From contig JBHGNT010000006.1 of the NCBI GenBank assembly GCA_043228905.1, positions 22,444,001 through 22,508,000 of the forward strand: 64,000 nt of DNA, read 5' to 3'. The translations under genes and the position numbers were made by a program. Positions 10,260 through 20,480 of the stretch are shown here, in pieces (the first letter of the stretch is position 1; each line of letters starts with the position of its first letter). The stretch is from Azolla caroliniana. Its lineage: Eukaryota > Polypodiophyta. The notes under the pieces are model-generated. The model did not search any database. It was not told the origin of the DNA and saw nothing but the letters and a program-made list of their open reading frames with translations.

Positions 10260-11583
10260 CTAGTAATACGGAAAGGACCGAGTCGTCGATAATCCAACTT
10301 GTCGCACGGTCGAGTAGTCTTGATGTGACAACGTAAGAGTCATACTCAATCTCCGATGGCAGAAGAGGAGGGAAGCCGATGACGATGCGCATAAGTCTTC
10401 TGTGTATGTTGAGCATGACGAAGATGAGTAGAGAGATCCATCTGGATCTTGCGTAGCCTCTCCAAATGATCCGCAACACGAGGGTTGGTAGGTAGCTCCG
10501 GGGTGTCGATCACCGACCAGCCAGGATGAGAACCGGTATAAGCGTAAAATTGGGAGACCCGAGTCGAGGAGTGGAGAATCTTGGCCCAATCGTCCTGTTG
10601 ATAACTCAGAAAACACCGGAGACATTGTTCCAACGTTTGGTTGGTTCGTTCTGCCTGCCCATTGGTCTAGGGATGGTAGCCGAAGGAGAGGTTGCAAGAG
10701 ACCTTGAGCATCTTGAAGAGATGCTACCAAAATTTGGAGACGAATTGAGGTCCTCGGTCACTGATGATATTGTCTAGGAGGCCATGATGCCAAAATACCT
10801 CACACATGACAAGGGCAGTGGTTTCCTCGCTAGTGATGGCCTTAGTACACGACACAAAATGTGCCATCTTAGTATATTGATCAATGACGGTTAAGATAGC
10901 ATCGAACCCCTTCAAGACCGTCAAATCTGTGATAAAATCAAGACAAATAGACTGCCACGGCTTACTTGGAATCGGTAAGGGTTCCAACAAGCCATATGGA
11001 TGGTGTCGGGCCATCTTTGCTCGGCAACAAGCATCACAAGTCCAAACGTAGTCGTCGACAAAATGTCGCGTATGGGGCCACCAAAAAGATCGTTGAACGA
11101 GATCCAATGGCTTAGTACTACCGAAATGTCCCGTCGTATGGTGTCGTAACAATTTTGAACGACTTGAAGGCAACAGGAGCAATCAAGGACATATACAAGC
11201 TCTTTAAAGAATAACAAACCATCATGATATTTGAATTGTCGGTAGTCCATACCTGGTTGTTGAGATTGGGAACAAGATGCCCGAGAGGTATCAATGTGCG
11301 CCAGAATGTCTTGAGCAAAATTGTTTGTCTTCAAGTTCGCACGTATGGCATCGGTAATCCGGGAATCCATTGGGGTGTGAAAAATCCGTGTTGTGTGCAA
11401 TCGTGTTGGTCCCAAGATTACTTGGTTTTGATTATCAAACGCTGGATCACCAGGACGACGTGCAAGATATGAACGTCGTGATAGCGCATCTGCTTTTCCT
11501 TGTTGCTTCCCCAGTCGATATGTGATTTTGAAGTCGAAATGCGTGAGGAATTGAGCCCACCAAGCTTGCCGTCGATTTAGCAC
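10260..11583 (-). pseudogene. Gypsy integrase region (frameshifted)
   Basis: Overlapping minus-strand frames encode the end of RNase H ([14 protein letters not shown]), the integrase zinc finger (CDACCRAK near 11030), and the core ([16 protein letters not shown], then ISDRGPQFVSKFW and QAERTNQTLEQ-type residues). At least three frame changes separate the pieces. In the active family, integrase inserts the cDNA into the genome. Confidence 0.82.
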
Positions 11584-11858
11584 TCGAGCATTCTAGAAAT
11601 ACGCAAGATTTTTGTGATCACTAAAGACGACGACCTAATGTGGAGAGCCTCTAAGAAATGCCGCCATTGCACAAAGGAATCCACGATGGCTAATAACTCC
11701 TTGTCATGTATTTCGTAGTTGATTTCCGCGGCATTGAATTTGCGTGAATGGAAAGCCACATGATGTAACTCTTCTTTATCTCCTTGTTGAGAAAGGATGC
11801 TACCGAGGGCGAAATCCAATGCGTCGGCCTCCATGATGAATGGTTTTTTTGTATCCAC
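11577..11858 (-). pseudogene. Gypsy RNase H region
   Basis: The frame encodes KPFIMEADALDFALGSILSQ and FHSRKFNAAEINYEIHDKEL, the start of a gypsy RNase H. The first active-site Asp lies in EADAL and the Glu in NYEIHDKEL. A stop and frameshift separate it from RT (ending near 11991) and from integrase. Confidence 0.82.
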
Positions 11859-11990
11859 ATGAGCTAGAATAGGAGCTTATGTAAAGGCTTTCTTAAGATG
11901 CCGAAAAGCCATGTCCGCTTCATTGGACCAAAGAAATTATTGTCCCTTCTTCGTAAGTTGTGTGAGAGGTAAAATAATCTTCGAGTAATC

Positions 11991-13427
11991 CTATATAAAC
12001 TTGCAGTAAAAGTTAGCAAAACCTAGAAAACATTGTACATCTCGTACCGATCGTGGAATTTGCCACTCTAGCATAGTTTGGACTTCAGCTGGATCCATGG
12101 AGATGCCCTTTGAGGAGATGACGTAGCCTAGAAATTCCACTTGCTTGCGGTCGAAGCTACATTTTTCTAGCTTGGCATAAAGACCATTCTCGCGGAGTCG
12201 TTTTAGTACTAATAGTACATGAGAATCGTGCTCTTCCTGGGTCTTTGAATAAATCAATAGATCATCCAGATAGATGATCAAATAGATATCCAAGAGGTCT
12301 CTAAATATATCATTTGCCATGTGTTGGAAGACTGCGGGTGCATTGGTTAGACCAAACGGCATAACAGTATATTCGAAATGCTCATACTGCGTGCGAAAGG
12401 CGGTCTTCCATTCATCTCCCGGTCGGATCCGCACGAGGTTATACGCTCCTCGTAGATCGATTTTTGTAAAAAACTTGGCACCATTAACTTGCTCTAAAAG
12501 ACTTGATATAAGAGGAAGTGCATACCTATTCCGGATGGTGACTTTATTCAAGCCGCGGTAATCAACGACGAGACGAAGTGAGACATCTTTTTTCTTGACA
12601 AAGAAGATGGGTGCACTAGCCGGAGATTTCGAATGATGAATAAACCCGCTTGCCAAGTTCTCCTCTATGTAGGCTCGAAGGACTTCTAACTCGGTGGGTG
12701 ACAAGTTGTAAATTGGTCCCCATGGTGGCTCTGCTCCTGGTTGTGAATCGATGGGACAATCATAGGGACGATGATGAGGAAGAGTACAGGCTTTTACCTT
12801 GTCAAATACATCGGCATAAGGATGATATTTCGCCAGAAGTTGCACTAAGGATTCCTCCTTAATAGTGTTGGAAGGATGTACTGATATTGCAAATAGGAAC
12901 ATTGACTCCTTGTGTCCTTCTTCGCATAATTGACGTAGTGAAATGGTCGAAACTCGATGAGTAGATTCTTGGGGTTGTCGATGTCGGACTTCTCTTGTTC
13001 TCCAATCTATCTCTGGATTATGTAATTCAAACCAAGGTAATCCCAGGACAATGGGATGCTTGGGACTACTAATTATATTAAATGCTACTACAGACACAAA
13101 ACTACCTAGGACAACTTGAATGGGTTCTGACTCTTCTACAATATTCCTGGAAGCAATGGGACGACCATCAATGACTACTACAAATGTGGGGCAAGGAAGT
13201 TTTCTTAAGGATATCTGAGAAGCTTGGGCAAACTTTTGATCCATGAAACAGGAATTAGCTCCAGAATCTAGAAGTGCTAGGACGTGTACTGGGGGAGTAC
13301 TTTTAGTACTAACCATAACTTGGGCTAAGAACACATTGCTAACTTGCTTGGAGGGAATGGAACCACTAATGGGTTGTACAGATCTAGGGTTGTCCAACCA
13401 AACGGCTCCTATTTTGGCTGGATTCAA
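11991..13427 (-). CDS. Gypsy protease and reverse transcriptase (open 478-codon stretch)
   Basis: This is the longest open frame of the window. Near residue 53 it has LALLDSGANSCFMD, the aspartic protease active site (D-S-G-A), followed by IVLGLPWFELHNPEIDW at the protease end. From about residue 240 it is reverse transcriptase: SPASAPIFFVKKKD, LRLVVDYRGLNKVTI, FFTKIDLRGAYNLVRI, FEYTVMPFGLTNAP and the catalytic IIYLDDLLIYSK. These domains mature the polyprotein and copy element RNA into DNA. The upstream gag frame overlaps its first codons and the downstream RNase H is out of frame, so the complete polyprotein cannot be made. The start shown is only the first Met of the open stretch. Confidence 0.85.
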   Translation of the reverse strand: MNPAKIGAVWLDNPRSVQPISGSIPSKQVSNVFLAQVMVSTKSTPPVHVLALLDSGANSCFMDQKFAQASQISLRKLPCPTFVVVIDGRPIASRNIVEESEPIQVVLGSFVSVVAFNIISSPKHPIVLGLPWFELHNPEIDWRTREVRHRQPQESTHRVSTISLRQLCEEGHKESMFLFAISVHPSNTIKEESLVQLLAKYHPYADVFDKVKACTLPHHRPYDCPIDSQPGAEPPWGPIYNLSPTELEVLRAYIEENLASGFIHHSKSPASAPIFFVKKKDVSLRLVVDYRGLNKVTIRNRYALPLISSLLEQVNGAKFFTKIDLRGAYNLVRIRPGDEWKTAFRTQYEHFEYTVMPFGLTNAPAVFQHMANDIFRDLLDIYLIIYLDDLLIYSKTQEEHDSHVLLVLKRLRENGLYAKLEKCSFDRKQVEFLGYVISSKGISMDPAEVQTMLEWQIPRSVRDVQCFLGFANFYCKFI

Positions 13428-14233
13428 TCATTTAACTCTTCATCTAATTGACTAAGGATTTCAAATTTGTTTGAGATACTTGGGCTATTAGTACGATTAA
13501 TACTATCAAACACTCCTAAGGGAAGAATTGACTCGGGTTTAGTACAGGCTACGATTTGATTTACCTGTCTTCTTGGCCTATGGGGACAATCGATTGCGAT
13601 ATGCCTTGGTCCACCGCAATAAAGACATAATCGGTTTGCACGTCGTCGTTGATTTTCTTCTTCCGATAACGGGCCACGTCGACGCATGGTGTCGATCTCC
13701 ATCGGTGTCGGAGTATTTGCTTGAGGTATGTCTCGTGCATATGGTTTAGCCGCGACTGAGGCGTAAGTGGGCTCCGGCCTAGAGCGTGGTATTTGTAATT
13801 GACGTTCCAAACGCCGTTCAAAAAGGCGGTTGTCACATTGGACCGCTCGACTTATTGCCTCCGTAAGAGACTTTGGTTCTTCGGGGAAGGTTAGAAGTAG
13901 ATCTTTGACATCGTTTCGTAGGCCGTAGCGAAACTCCTCCATTAGTGCCTGATCATCCTAGGGGATTTCTGAAGCGAGTAGACGGAAATCCACCGCGTAG
14001 GTAGAGGTTGGACGATCGCCTTGATGTAATCGTCGGATTTTGTTGATCGTCGTCCGGATGTTGTCTGTATCTCCAAAGCAAGCTTTAAACTCACTAATAA
14101 AGTTTTCAAAGTTATTAAGTAAGGGCGATTGTTTTTCCAGAAGCGGAGCAAACCATGCCAAGGCTGAGCCGCTAAGCAACGTGCCTATGAGGCCGACTTG
14201 GGATGCATCAGTGGGGTATCGAGAAGGATGCAT
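13424..14233 (-). pseudogene. Gypsy gag (capsid plus zinc knuckle), frameshifted
   Basis: Two minus-strand frames make up gag. The upstream one (14233-13958) has LIGTLLSGSALAWFAPLLE and a following retrotrans_gag-like stretch. The downstream one (13942-13424) has MEEFRYGLRNDVKDLLL and the zinc knuckle CLYCGGPRHIAIDC. A stop at about 13955 and a frame change split them. The upstream DNA to 14575 still encodes Gln-rich coiled-coil-like residues of the gag N-terminus. Confidence 0.8.
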
Positions 14234-14622
14234 TTGAATGACTAAGCGTACCTAATTGAGGAATCCCCTAAATTGCGATCGCGTTCCATCAAATTTCACA
14301 GGAAGTCCAATCTTGGGCTCTTTATGAAATCCTTAGGGACTTGATCCTTGTTGTTGTTGTAACGTTGCTTCGAGTTGTTGCACACGTAACGCTAACTCCC
14401 CATGTTGTTGCTGCATTTGCTGTTTTTCTAGGGCGATTTGTTGAAGATCCCCTAACAACCGTTGGTTTTCTTGTTCCAAGGCAATAAATTTTTCTTTTAG
14501 AAACTATAGCTCGGAGAAAACAGATTGGTATTCTTGGGCGCTAACAGAAGCCATTGTATAGAAAAAGGATAAGAGGATGAGGGAAACCAAAAGAAAGACT
14601 AGAGAGGAAATTTGGTTCAAAC

Positions 14623-15050
14623 TGTCAGGAATAGTACTAAAACATAGAGAGAATTAGTACTAGAGAAGGGAAGTACAATTAGTACTAAGAGGACGGGACT
14701 GCGTAAGACTCTCGAGAGAGAGGAAAGAGAAGAGAAGAGAGAGAGAGAGAGAGATGAGGATAATAGATGATATATTTTAGAAAGAGTAAGTACAAGATGG
14801 CTATGAGGCTTAAGACTGGCCTTGAACCAATTTGGTTCAACATAATGCCCAGTGCCTTCTTTTATAGTGTTCTCGGGAGTAATCCTGAAGCTTCTAGAAT
14901 GTTCCAGAGAAATCTGGAATATACATCAATTTCCTATAATAAAACTTAAATGAAAATAATATTTTATGTATTACAATAGATCGTATAATGGTCAAGAGCT
15001 CAACCCATATAACATAAGGTCATGGGTTCAAGTCTTGCCATATCATGACA
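14623..15050 (-). repeat. 5' LTR of the gypsy element
   Basis: This 428-bp terminal repeat matches 9461-9908 with scattered changes and a shorter GA run. On the minus strand it starts TGTCATGATATGG and ends CCTGACA. The DNA following on the minus strand is TTTGAACCAAAT, not an initiator-Met primer site. Confidence 0.88.
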
Positions 15051-15526
15051 CAGACTATATGGTGTCGTATATTCACGTTGAATGCCGCACTGCCAGCAAA
15101 ATCTGATGAATACTTTTTATTTGAACTCTCCTCAGTTGTTGATCTAAAAGCATTTTAGCTTCCGTCCGGACTGGTTTTCCACCAAGGCGAGCAATTTTGG
15201 AAAGATCGAGAACACTCAGTTTTTGGTTCTGGCCGGATATGCCCACACCTTTCGAGACGAATTGTCGATGAAGTTGATGAAGTAGGAAGCGCCGCCAAGA
15301 GATTGATGTGCCATTGGGCCACAAATGTCCAAATAGACCAATTGAGAGGATTTGATTCTCTTGGTGTTGTCATCGGGTGTGAAGTCGCGGCTTGTTTATC
15401 GTATCGGCAATGCTCACAAAATTGGTGGTCGAAGAAGGAGAGTTTGGGGATATATCCGGCTCTAGATAAATGCGTCATGTCGGCCTTGTTGAGGTGTCTG
15501 AGAGGTCCTTGCCATAATGATGACAC
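15051..15526 (-). pseudogene. Copia pre-integrase and integrase start (split element)
   Basis: The minus-strand frame encodes GHLNKADMTHLSRAGYIPKL-type sequence, then CEHCRYDKQ, the pre-integrase zinc-binding module, and traces of the integrase core up to GIQREYTTPYS, where the gypsy element interrupts. The rest continues at 9460. It is frame-shifted within the core. Confidence 0.75.
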
Positions 15527-15559
15527 ATGAATATCAACTGGGACAAGTTACCCTCTCTG

Positions 15560-16010
15560 AGTGTGACGTATAACGAGTACAAAGAATGTACTTTCAGACC
15601 TCAAGTAAGCAAGAGGTTCCCCCAGTGGAGTGTCCAGCATCCTGATGAGAAGCCGACACATATGCTATCTTCGTCAAGTTCTCCAATCGAGATCATTGGT
15701 CTTGAGAGCTCAGGTACATGTCAAAGATTATGTAATACCAATGTAGAACAACCCGAAAGGTTGAGCTCGATTGTGCCAATTTCAATTATAGCACAATGTA
15801 GTGAATTTCCAACTCAGACTAAGTCGAAATGGCGGGTTGAATATTGTGAGGGGTCACATGATCGGAAGCACCTGAATCCAAGAGCCGCGTGTTCGATTCC
15901 TTACTTGTCATAAGCAAAAATTATGATTCAACTGAGTTCTCAATTAATAGTATGTTCGGGCCGTCCGTTAATACTTCTGTTGATGAGCCAACATAGTTGA
16001 CCTCCGCTTG
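15560..16010 (-). pseudogene. Copia protease fragment (split element)
   Basis: The minus strand reads RLLDSGASDHVTPHN near 15890-15840 with the catalytic DSGAS box (15878-15864), in the order expected before pre-integrase. The remainder is shifted into other frames. Confidence 0.72.
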
Positions 16011-16239
16011 CCGACTACCCTTCGGATCAGCTCGTTGAGCTTTGTCATTCTTTGCTTTAAGGGTGCAGTCGTCGGCCTTCACAGGTCCAGGCTTTTTGTA
16101 ATAGTTGCATATTCAACTTTCTCTGGACTTGCTTCGACTTCGCGGATTACTCGACGGTCAAGAATAACTTCTTCCCATGTTGTTCGGTCAGTCAACCGAA
16201 CTTTGTACTACAAAAGCATCCTTGGCCGAATCATTAACA

Positions 16240-16830
16240 AATGATCTCCTCTAAGCATTTTTCGTCAAAATTGAGCTCTTTGATTCAGAGTAGCTTACGA
16301 TTGTTTTGGATGTGTTGCACACAATGGTGACATAGGTTTCCCAAGATGGAGGCAACCCGCTCATCAATACAGTTATAAAATTTAGCTCATCTTCTATGGT
16401 GACTCCCTGAAGTCGACAATTGGGAACTCAAATTCCCATATTCGTTTATATGTGCCTGGACCAAATTAGATTCTTTCACCTGAAGGTTGTAGACGCTCCA
16501 AATCAAACATATATTTGTTGCGAATACCTTCTTTTCATAGGTGTTCAACAGTGTCTTACAAAGTTGGAAGGCTATTAGACATGATTGCACTGTGAAGTGC
16601 ACCGACTCCGACAAGTGCATCTGAATGGTGGCCTAGACAATCTAATCTAATTTTGTCCACTCATTCGGCGTATACTCTTCTGGAGGGTTTCCGAACTCGA
16701 TTAGATCTATCTGACCTTTGACAATCAAATAGTCATGCATTTGTCCCTTCCAGAAGTTGAAGTTCGACCCGATCGAACTTCCTTAAACTCATCTTGGATG
16801 AGACAGATGTTGAGTCAGCTTGGGAAGCTT
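16240..16830 (-). pseudogene. Copia gag fragment (split element)
   Basis: The minus-strand frame 16620-16387 encodes LQVKESNLVQAHINEYGNL and SQLSTSG, a match to the UBN2-type gag of plant copia elements. Degenerate gag sequence surrounds it. A decayed zinc knuckle (CNYYKKPG) lies downstream near 16090. Confidence 0.65.
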
Positions 16831-17452
16831 TGTCCGGAGTCGGCTACAAACAATGGTAGAGTGCATCCTGCTAGTTCACCCGAATTCGTTCTAGCCGGAT
16901 TTGGACACGAGCCATATCGATTTGTGTTCGGTCTAGAGTGGCTACAACAGATTTTATGCCTAGCCGAATTGGGCCCGAATTTGTCGATTTAACCAATTAG
17001 GTTTCGTGGGGTGTTGAACTAAACCTGCCCGAAGTGACTACAACGGTTGGAGAGACATAACCAATTGTTCTTCCCAAATAACGTCTAGCTAGATTGGGCA
17101 TGGTTATTGTTGATCCAATTCCTTATGTTGGTTTCAAAGCCGATCACAGATTATATGCCATTTGTGCCTTTTCTAACGCCGATCCCGTACCGAGTGGCTC
17201 AGCATGTGGATGGAGAATGCCAATTGGCCTATCCGGATGCTGCCTAGCCACAGATGGGGTTCTACTTTAGGCCTGATCTTCTTCAAGTAGTTACAATGAG
17301 CGAGTGAACAATGTTTGGATGACCTATCCTATTGTCATCTAACCTATGAACCACGATTGAAACTATTTTGATAAAAAGTTTAGAGATCTTCAAGGGGGTG
17401 AAGGAAAGAGTATTGTTAAAGACAGAAGACGGCCGACAACAGAATACTAAAC

Positions 17453-17466
17453 CGAGCTCTAATACT
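17453..17466 (-). other. Primer binding site relic of the split copia element
   Basis: The minus strand reads TAGTATTAGAGCTC, two changes from the TGGTATCAGAGC copia primer site. Its position on the inner side of the right-hand LTR fits the minus orientation of the element. Confidence 0.6.
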
Positions 17467-17613
17467 AGATGTTATGAGTGGCCATCAAATGCGGAACAAA
17501 ACCAACACTCTATATGATGACGATCTTCTAGTTGATGGTGAGCAAGATCAGGAAGAACAGATTGACTAGAGAAGCAAAGGCTACTATAACAACAAACAAG
17601 ATCAAGATTCAAG

Positions 17614-17665
<52 letters not shown>

Positions 17666-17814
17666 AATAGGCACAAACTGTGTAATTGTATTATTATCAA
17701 GAAGTTATAATAGCAACAACTCTCCAACTAGGTTACAAAGTTCAGTTTAAATACAAACTGAACTAGGGCAACTAACCTTTCCAATATTTACAAATATGGC
17801 CTAGATTTAGTTTG

Positions 17815-18495
17815 TGTTGAGAAACAAGTCCCTCCAGATGAGCCGGATCAGACGAGACGAAGGGAGGAATCGAACCGAATGGATCCAAAACGGGTTCGGC
17901 CAGATCCGGTATGAACCAACAAGTAGGAACATATTTGTACATATGATCAGACGTGACCGTTGAGGTCATATTTGTAAATAGCCCATAAGTTATATGAGTA
18001 TAAATATAACTAGGGCAAATAGTGTTTTATGAGGTTATTATTGTTATTGTTGTAAAGACAAATAGTGACAGAGAGAGTGAGAGAGAAACAGAAAGTATTT
18101 CCTATTGTAACCGCCAGTTGGCGAAGACATAGAGGTCGAGGTCATTGCCTCTGAGACTCACATTGTATCCTTCCTCTCATAGTGATAGTTGGAGTCTGTG
18201 GGCTCTCGTGGTTTTCTCGATTAGGGCTTTTTACACATAAACATTTGGTGTAGTCTCTATTGTCTGTGCAAGTGCATTGCTATTTTCTGTTTATTTCTTC
18301 CACTGTGTGTTCGAGACTTGGTTATGGCCGAGTGCTATTCCGCTCTGTGGGCTCTCGTGGTTTTCCCGATTAGGGCTTTTTACACGTAAACATTTGGTGT
18401 AGTCTCTATTGTCTGTGCAAGTGCATTGCTATTTTCTGTTTATTTCTTCCACTGTGTGTTCGAGACTCGGTTATGGCCGAGTGCTATTCCGCACA
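17815..18495 (+). mobile_element. Solo-LTR-like insertion with internal 149-bp tandem duplication
   Basis: The insert begins TGTTGAGAAACAAG and ends TTCCGCACA, the form of a copia LTR, with a T-rich end region (GGTGTAGTCTCTATTG) typical of plant LTR U5 ends. It interrupts the host LTR relative to 7471-7762. No target duplication is clear (GTTTG on the left, ATCAA on the right). Bases 18195-18343 are repeated in tandem at 18344-18492 with few differences. Confidence 0.6.
18195..18492 (+). repeat. 149-bp tandem duplication (two copies)
   Basis: Both copies start TCTGTGGGCTCTCGTGG and end GAGTGCTATTCCGC. They differ by a few transitions. The unit covers the end of the inserted LTR. Confidence 0.9.
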
Positions 18496-18539
18496 ATCAA
18501 TGTGAATACGTCCATTATGTACCCATATTTGACATCCAC

Positions 18540-20480
18540 AACTAAAAATCCGGTTGAATAATGCGAGTTGCTTGTGATTTTTACAAAGGCTCCATGAATG
18601 AGGAAGTGGCCAATAAACATGGTGAAGAACTGAATGGTTTTCTAGAAGTCCTAAATGTGCATATGAAATAACACATTCAGTAAGGCAAGGATGCCCACTT
18701 GCCTTGTACCTATTCATTTTATATGCAGAGTCTCTATTAGCAAGTTTACAAGTTGTTGAGCCACGGATTTAAGGCCTGCGATTTCCAATGCATGATAAAA
18801 AGTTGATTATATCAGCCTTCACTAATGATACGATGTTGTTTGTCAATAGGATGCAAGAAAACTTCTGTAGATGTAAAATCTTATTAACAGTTTTTGTAGA
18901 GTTTTAGGGGCCAAGATAAATTGTCACAAGTCCAAAGGTTGGTTGATTGGAGGCAAATCTAAGGGTTGTAGATATAAAAACTATAGTCACCAAAAACTTC
19001 AAAAATCAACGGATCTAAACAAGGACTCAGAGATAATTGCTCTTGTTCAGTGGTTGGCAAAATACACCCACAATGTTTTTCGATAATTAACATTAGAGTC
19101 CCTTAAAGTTAATGTTAATCCATCATAATACAAACACTGAACCTTCTCAATCTCACATATGAGCCACCTCTTAGCACAATAAGTACCTCTCTGTGTCTTC
19201 ATGTGTGTGTTCTGGTATTGCTTGGGGAACTGCCAATAAGTTTTTGCGAAATTTCGAGCGTGACTCCTCTTTTCTTACGATTTTGTTGCATCCCATTTAT
19301 TGACCTCTTTCTCGCATATTGGTTGCCGTCGATGCACTGAAACTATACAACTTATTTCATAGAGTTGTCATTTGTTGTAGACAATCCTCAACATAAACCC
19401 TGTCGATTGATCCTAATCATTGCTCTAGCCATTTCGTAGCTTCTATAAGCTTATGTATTTGAGACTTCCATGATTCCTACCTCTTCTACTTTTGCGTTCA
19501 TCCCCACTTTTGTTTCTACATTCATCTCCATTTCTACGTCTGCATTCATCTCCACTTTTGCTTCTCCATTCATCCAGCGTAGGTCACATGGATTGCATGT
19601 ACACAGTGATGTACAGAAATATATTGCCCTGTCATGCTTATAAGAGTTTGTCTATTTGACACTTCACATAGTTACTAGTTTTTATGTTGGGTGTTCACTT
19701 CACATCTATGGTGTCAAAACATGGCTTTGAGGGGTGTACATGGTTGGAGTGCTTCAATACCAAAGGGAATATACAAGACATTAAATGAGCTAATGCAGAT
19801 GTTGAGAGCTCTACAACAATGGTATAATTTCAGGAATGGATGCCAATTAGAGTGTTTACTAGATGCAAGAAACAATCGGAAGTAGACCCAGACAACTGCA
19901 AAAACGATGTAGCTTCTAAAATCTAGGTATTGGAAGGTATAGGCCTAAAGAACTTGATGTGGGACCTAGTAGAACTAGGATGGAAAACTCCACAAGGTAC
20001 TATTCAGTTTTTTCAATATTCGTCTAAGCTTGGCAACAATATTCTACGACGCAAGAACATGGAGCAAGAGGGCATTCCTAATAGGTAGACCAGGGAAGAA
20101 TTGGATGACAATTTCCTAAAACTATATGGAAACAATTCAGGGCCACAAAGATTGTAGAAAAAATAAAAGCATTCTTATTGTTATGTAGCCACTGATCTCT
20201 CAGTAGGCGCTTGGTTGCAGAAAAGGGGAATTGATGGGAAATGTAGCTTGTGCTCTTTTGGAATATATAAAGATTACAATATATTTTTGTTGTTCATGAT
20301 CATTATCGATTTTAGAGGAGTTCAATGATAAATAGAGAGGAGTGTGCCATATAGGGTGATGTGGTAGATAGAACTATTGAGTGTCTATGATTACATTACT
20401 AGTGTATATATTGGATTGTAAATACACTTTACTTAACTAATGGGAAGCACCCTTTCTTCGGAAAAATAAAATAAAATCTA
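18540..20480 (+). mobile_element. Degenerate LINE (non-LTR retrotransposon)
   Basis: Near 18670-18740 the frames encode VRQGCPLAPYLFILYAESL-type reverse transcriptase; near 18810 AFTNDTMLFVNRM is a decayed form of the FADDTLLF active-site box, with the catalytic Asp pair changed to Asn-Asp. Around 20180-20280 AWLQKRGIDGKC and CSFGIYKDY match the zf-RVT end domain of plant LINEs. A run of A-rich sequence (AAAAATAAAATAAAAT) near 20465 may be the old 3' tail. It is riddled with stops. The 5' end is cut off by the copia LTR at 18534. Confidence 0.7.

Larger units (their letters stand above)
9461..15050 (-). mobile_element. Ty3/gypsy chromovirus-type element nested in copia integrase
   Basis: Two LTRs (14623-15050 and 9461-9908, each TG...CA on both strands) flank a 4.7 kb inside read on the minus strand: gag with zinc knuckle, protease, reverse transcriptase, RNase H, integrase and a C-terminal chromodomain. 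A purine tract (AAGGGGGAGATAG) at 9909-9921 precedes the 3' LTR. The order PR-RT-RH-IN-chromodomain is the gypsy chromovirus arrangement. It sits inside the integrase of the older copia element. The flanks CGAAC and CAGAC agree at only three of five positions, so the target duplication has decayed or been altered. Frameshifts and stops interrupt gag, RNase H, integrase and chromodomain, but the PR-RT stretch is open for 478 codons, so it is the youngest large element in this cluster. Confidence 0.9.
7471..18534 (-). mobile_element. Degenerate Ty1/copia element, split by a nested gypsy element
   Basis: Read on the minus strand, the order is 5' LTR (about 18534-17469), primer site (17466-17453, TAGTATTAGAGC, a mutated initiator-Met type), gag (about 16800-16240), zinc knuckle remnant (near 16090, CNYYKKPG), protease LDSGASDHVTP (DSGAS at 15878-15864), pre-integrase and integrase start (15526-15051). 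The nested gypsy element follows, then the rest of integrase (9460-9224, WMASGQRLYLQ and CDTYALVPKH), RT relics, RNase H (8272-7991, LWLRRLACTF and KHIYVRYHF), a purine tract ACGGGGGAG at 7763-7771 and the 3' LTR (7762 to about 7471). Numerous stops and frameshifts make it dead. The gypsy insertion separates residues GIQREYTTPYS from GVERNE in the integrase. No convincing target duplication was found at the outer ends. Confidence 0.8.
17469..18534 (-). repeat. 5' LTR of the split copia element, carrying an inserted LTR
   Basis: 17536-17814 and 18496-18534 match the 3' LTR at 7471-7762. Between them lies 17815-18495, absent from the other LTR. The matched outer end on the minus strand is TGTCAAATATGGG at 18534. 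A long GA run (17616-17662) is expanded here relative to the 3' LTR. Confidence 0.72.

Noticed and set aside
4818-18540. A CRISPR array, phage or bacterial defence cluster
   Set aside because: Repeats here are LTRs, microsatellites and LINE pieces. No short regular repeat-spacer pattern or prokaryotic gene was seen.
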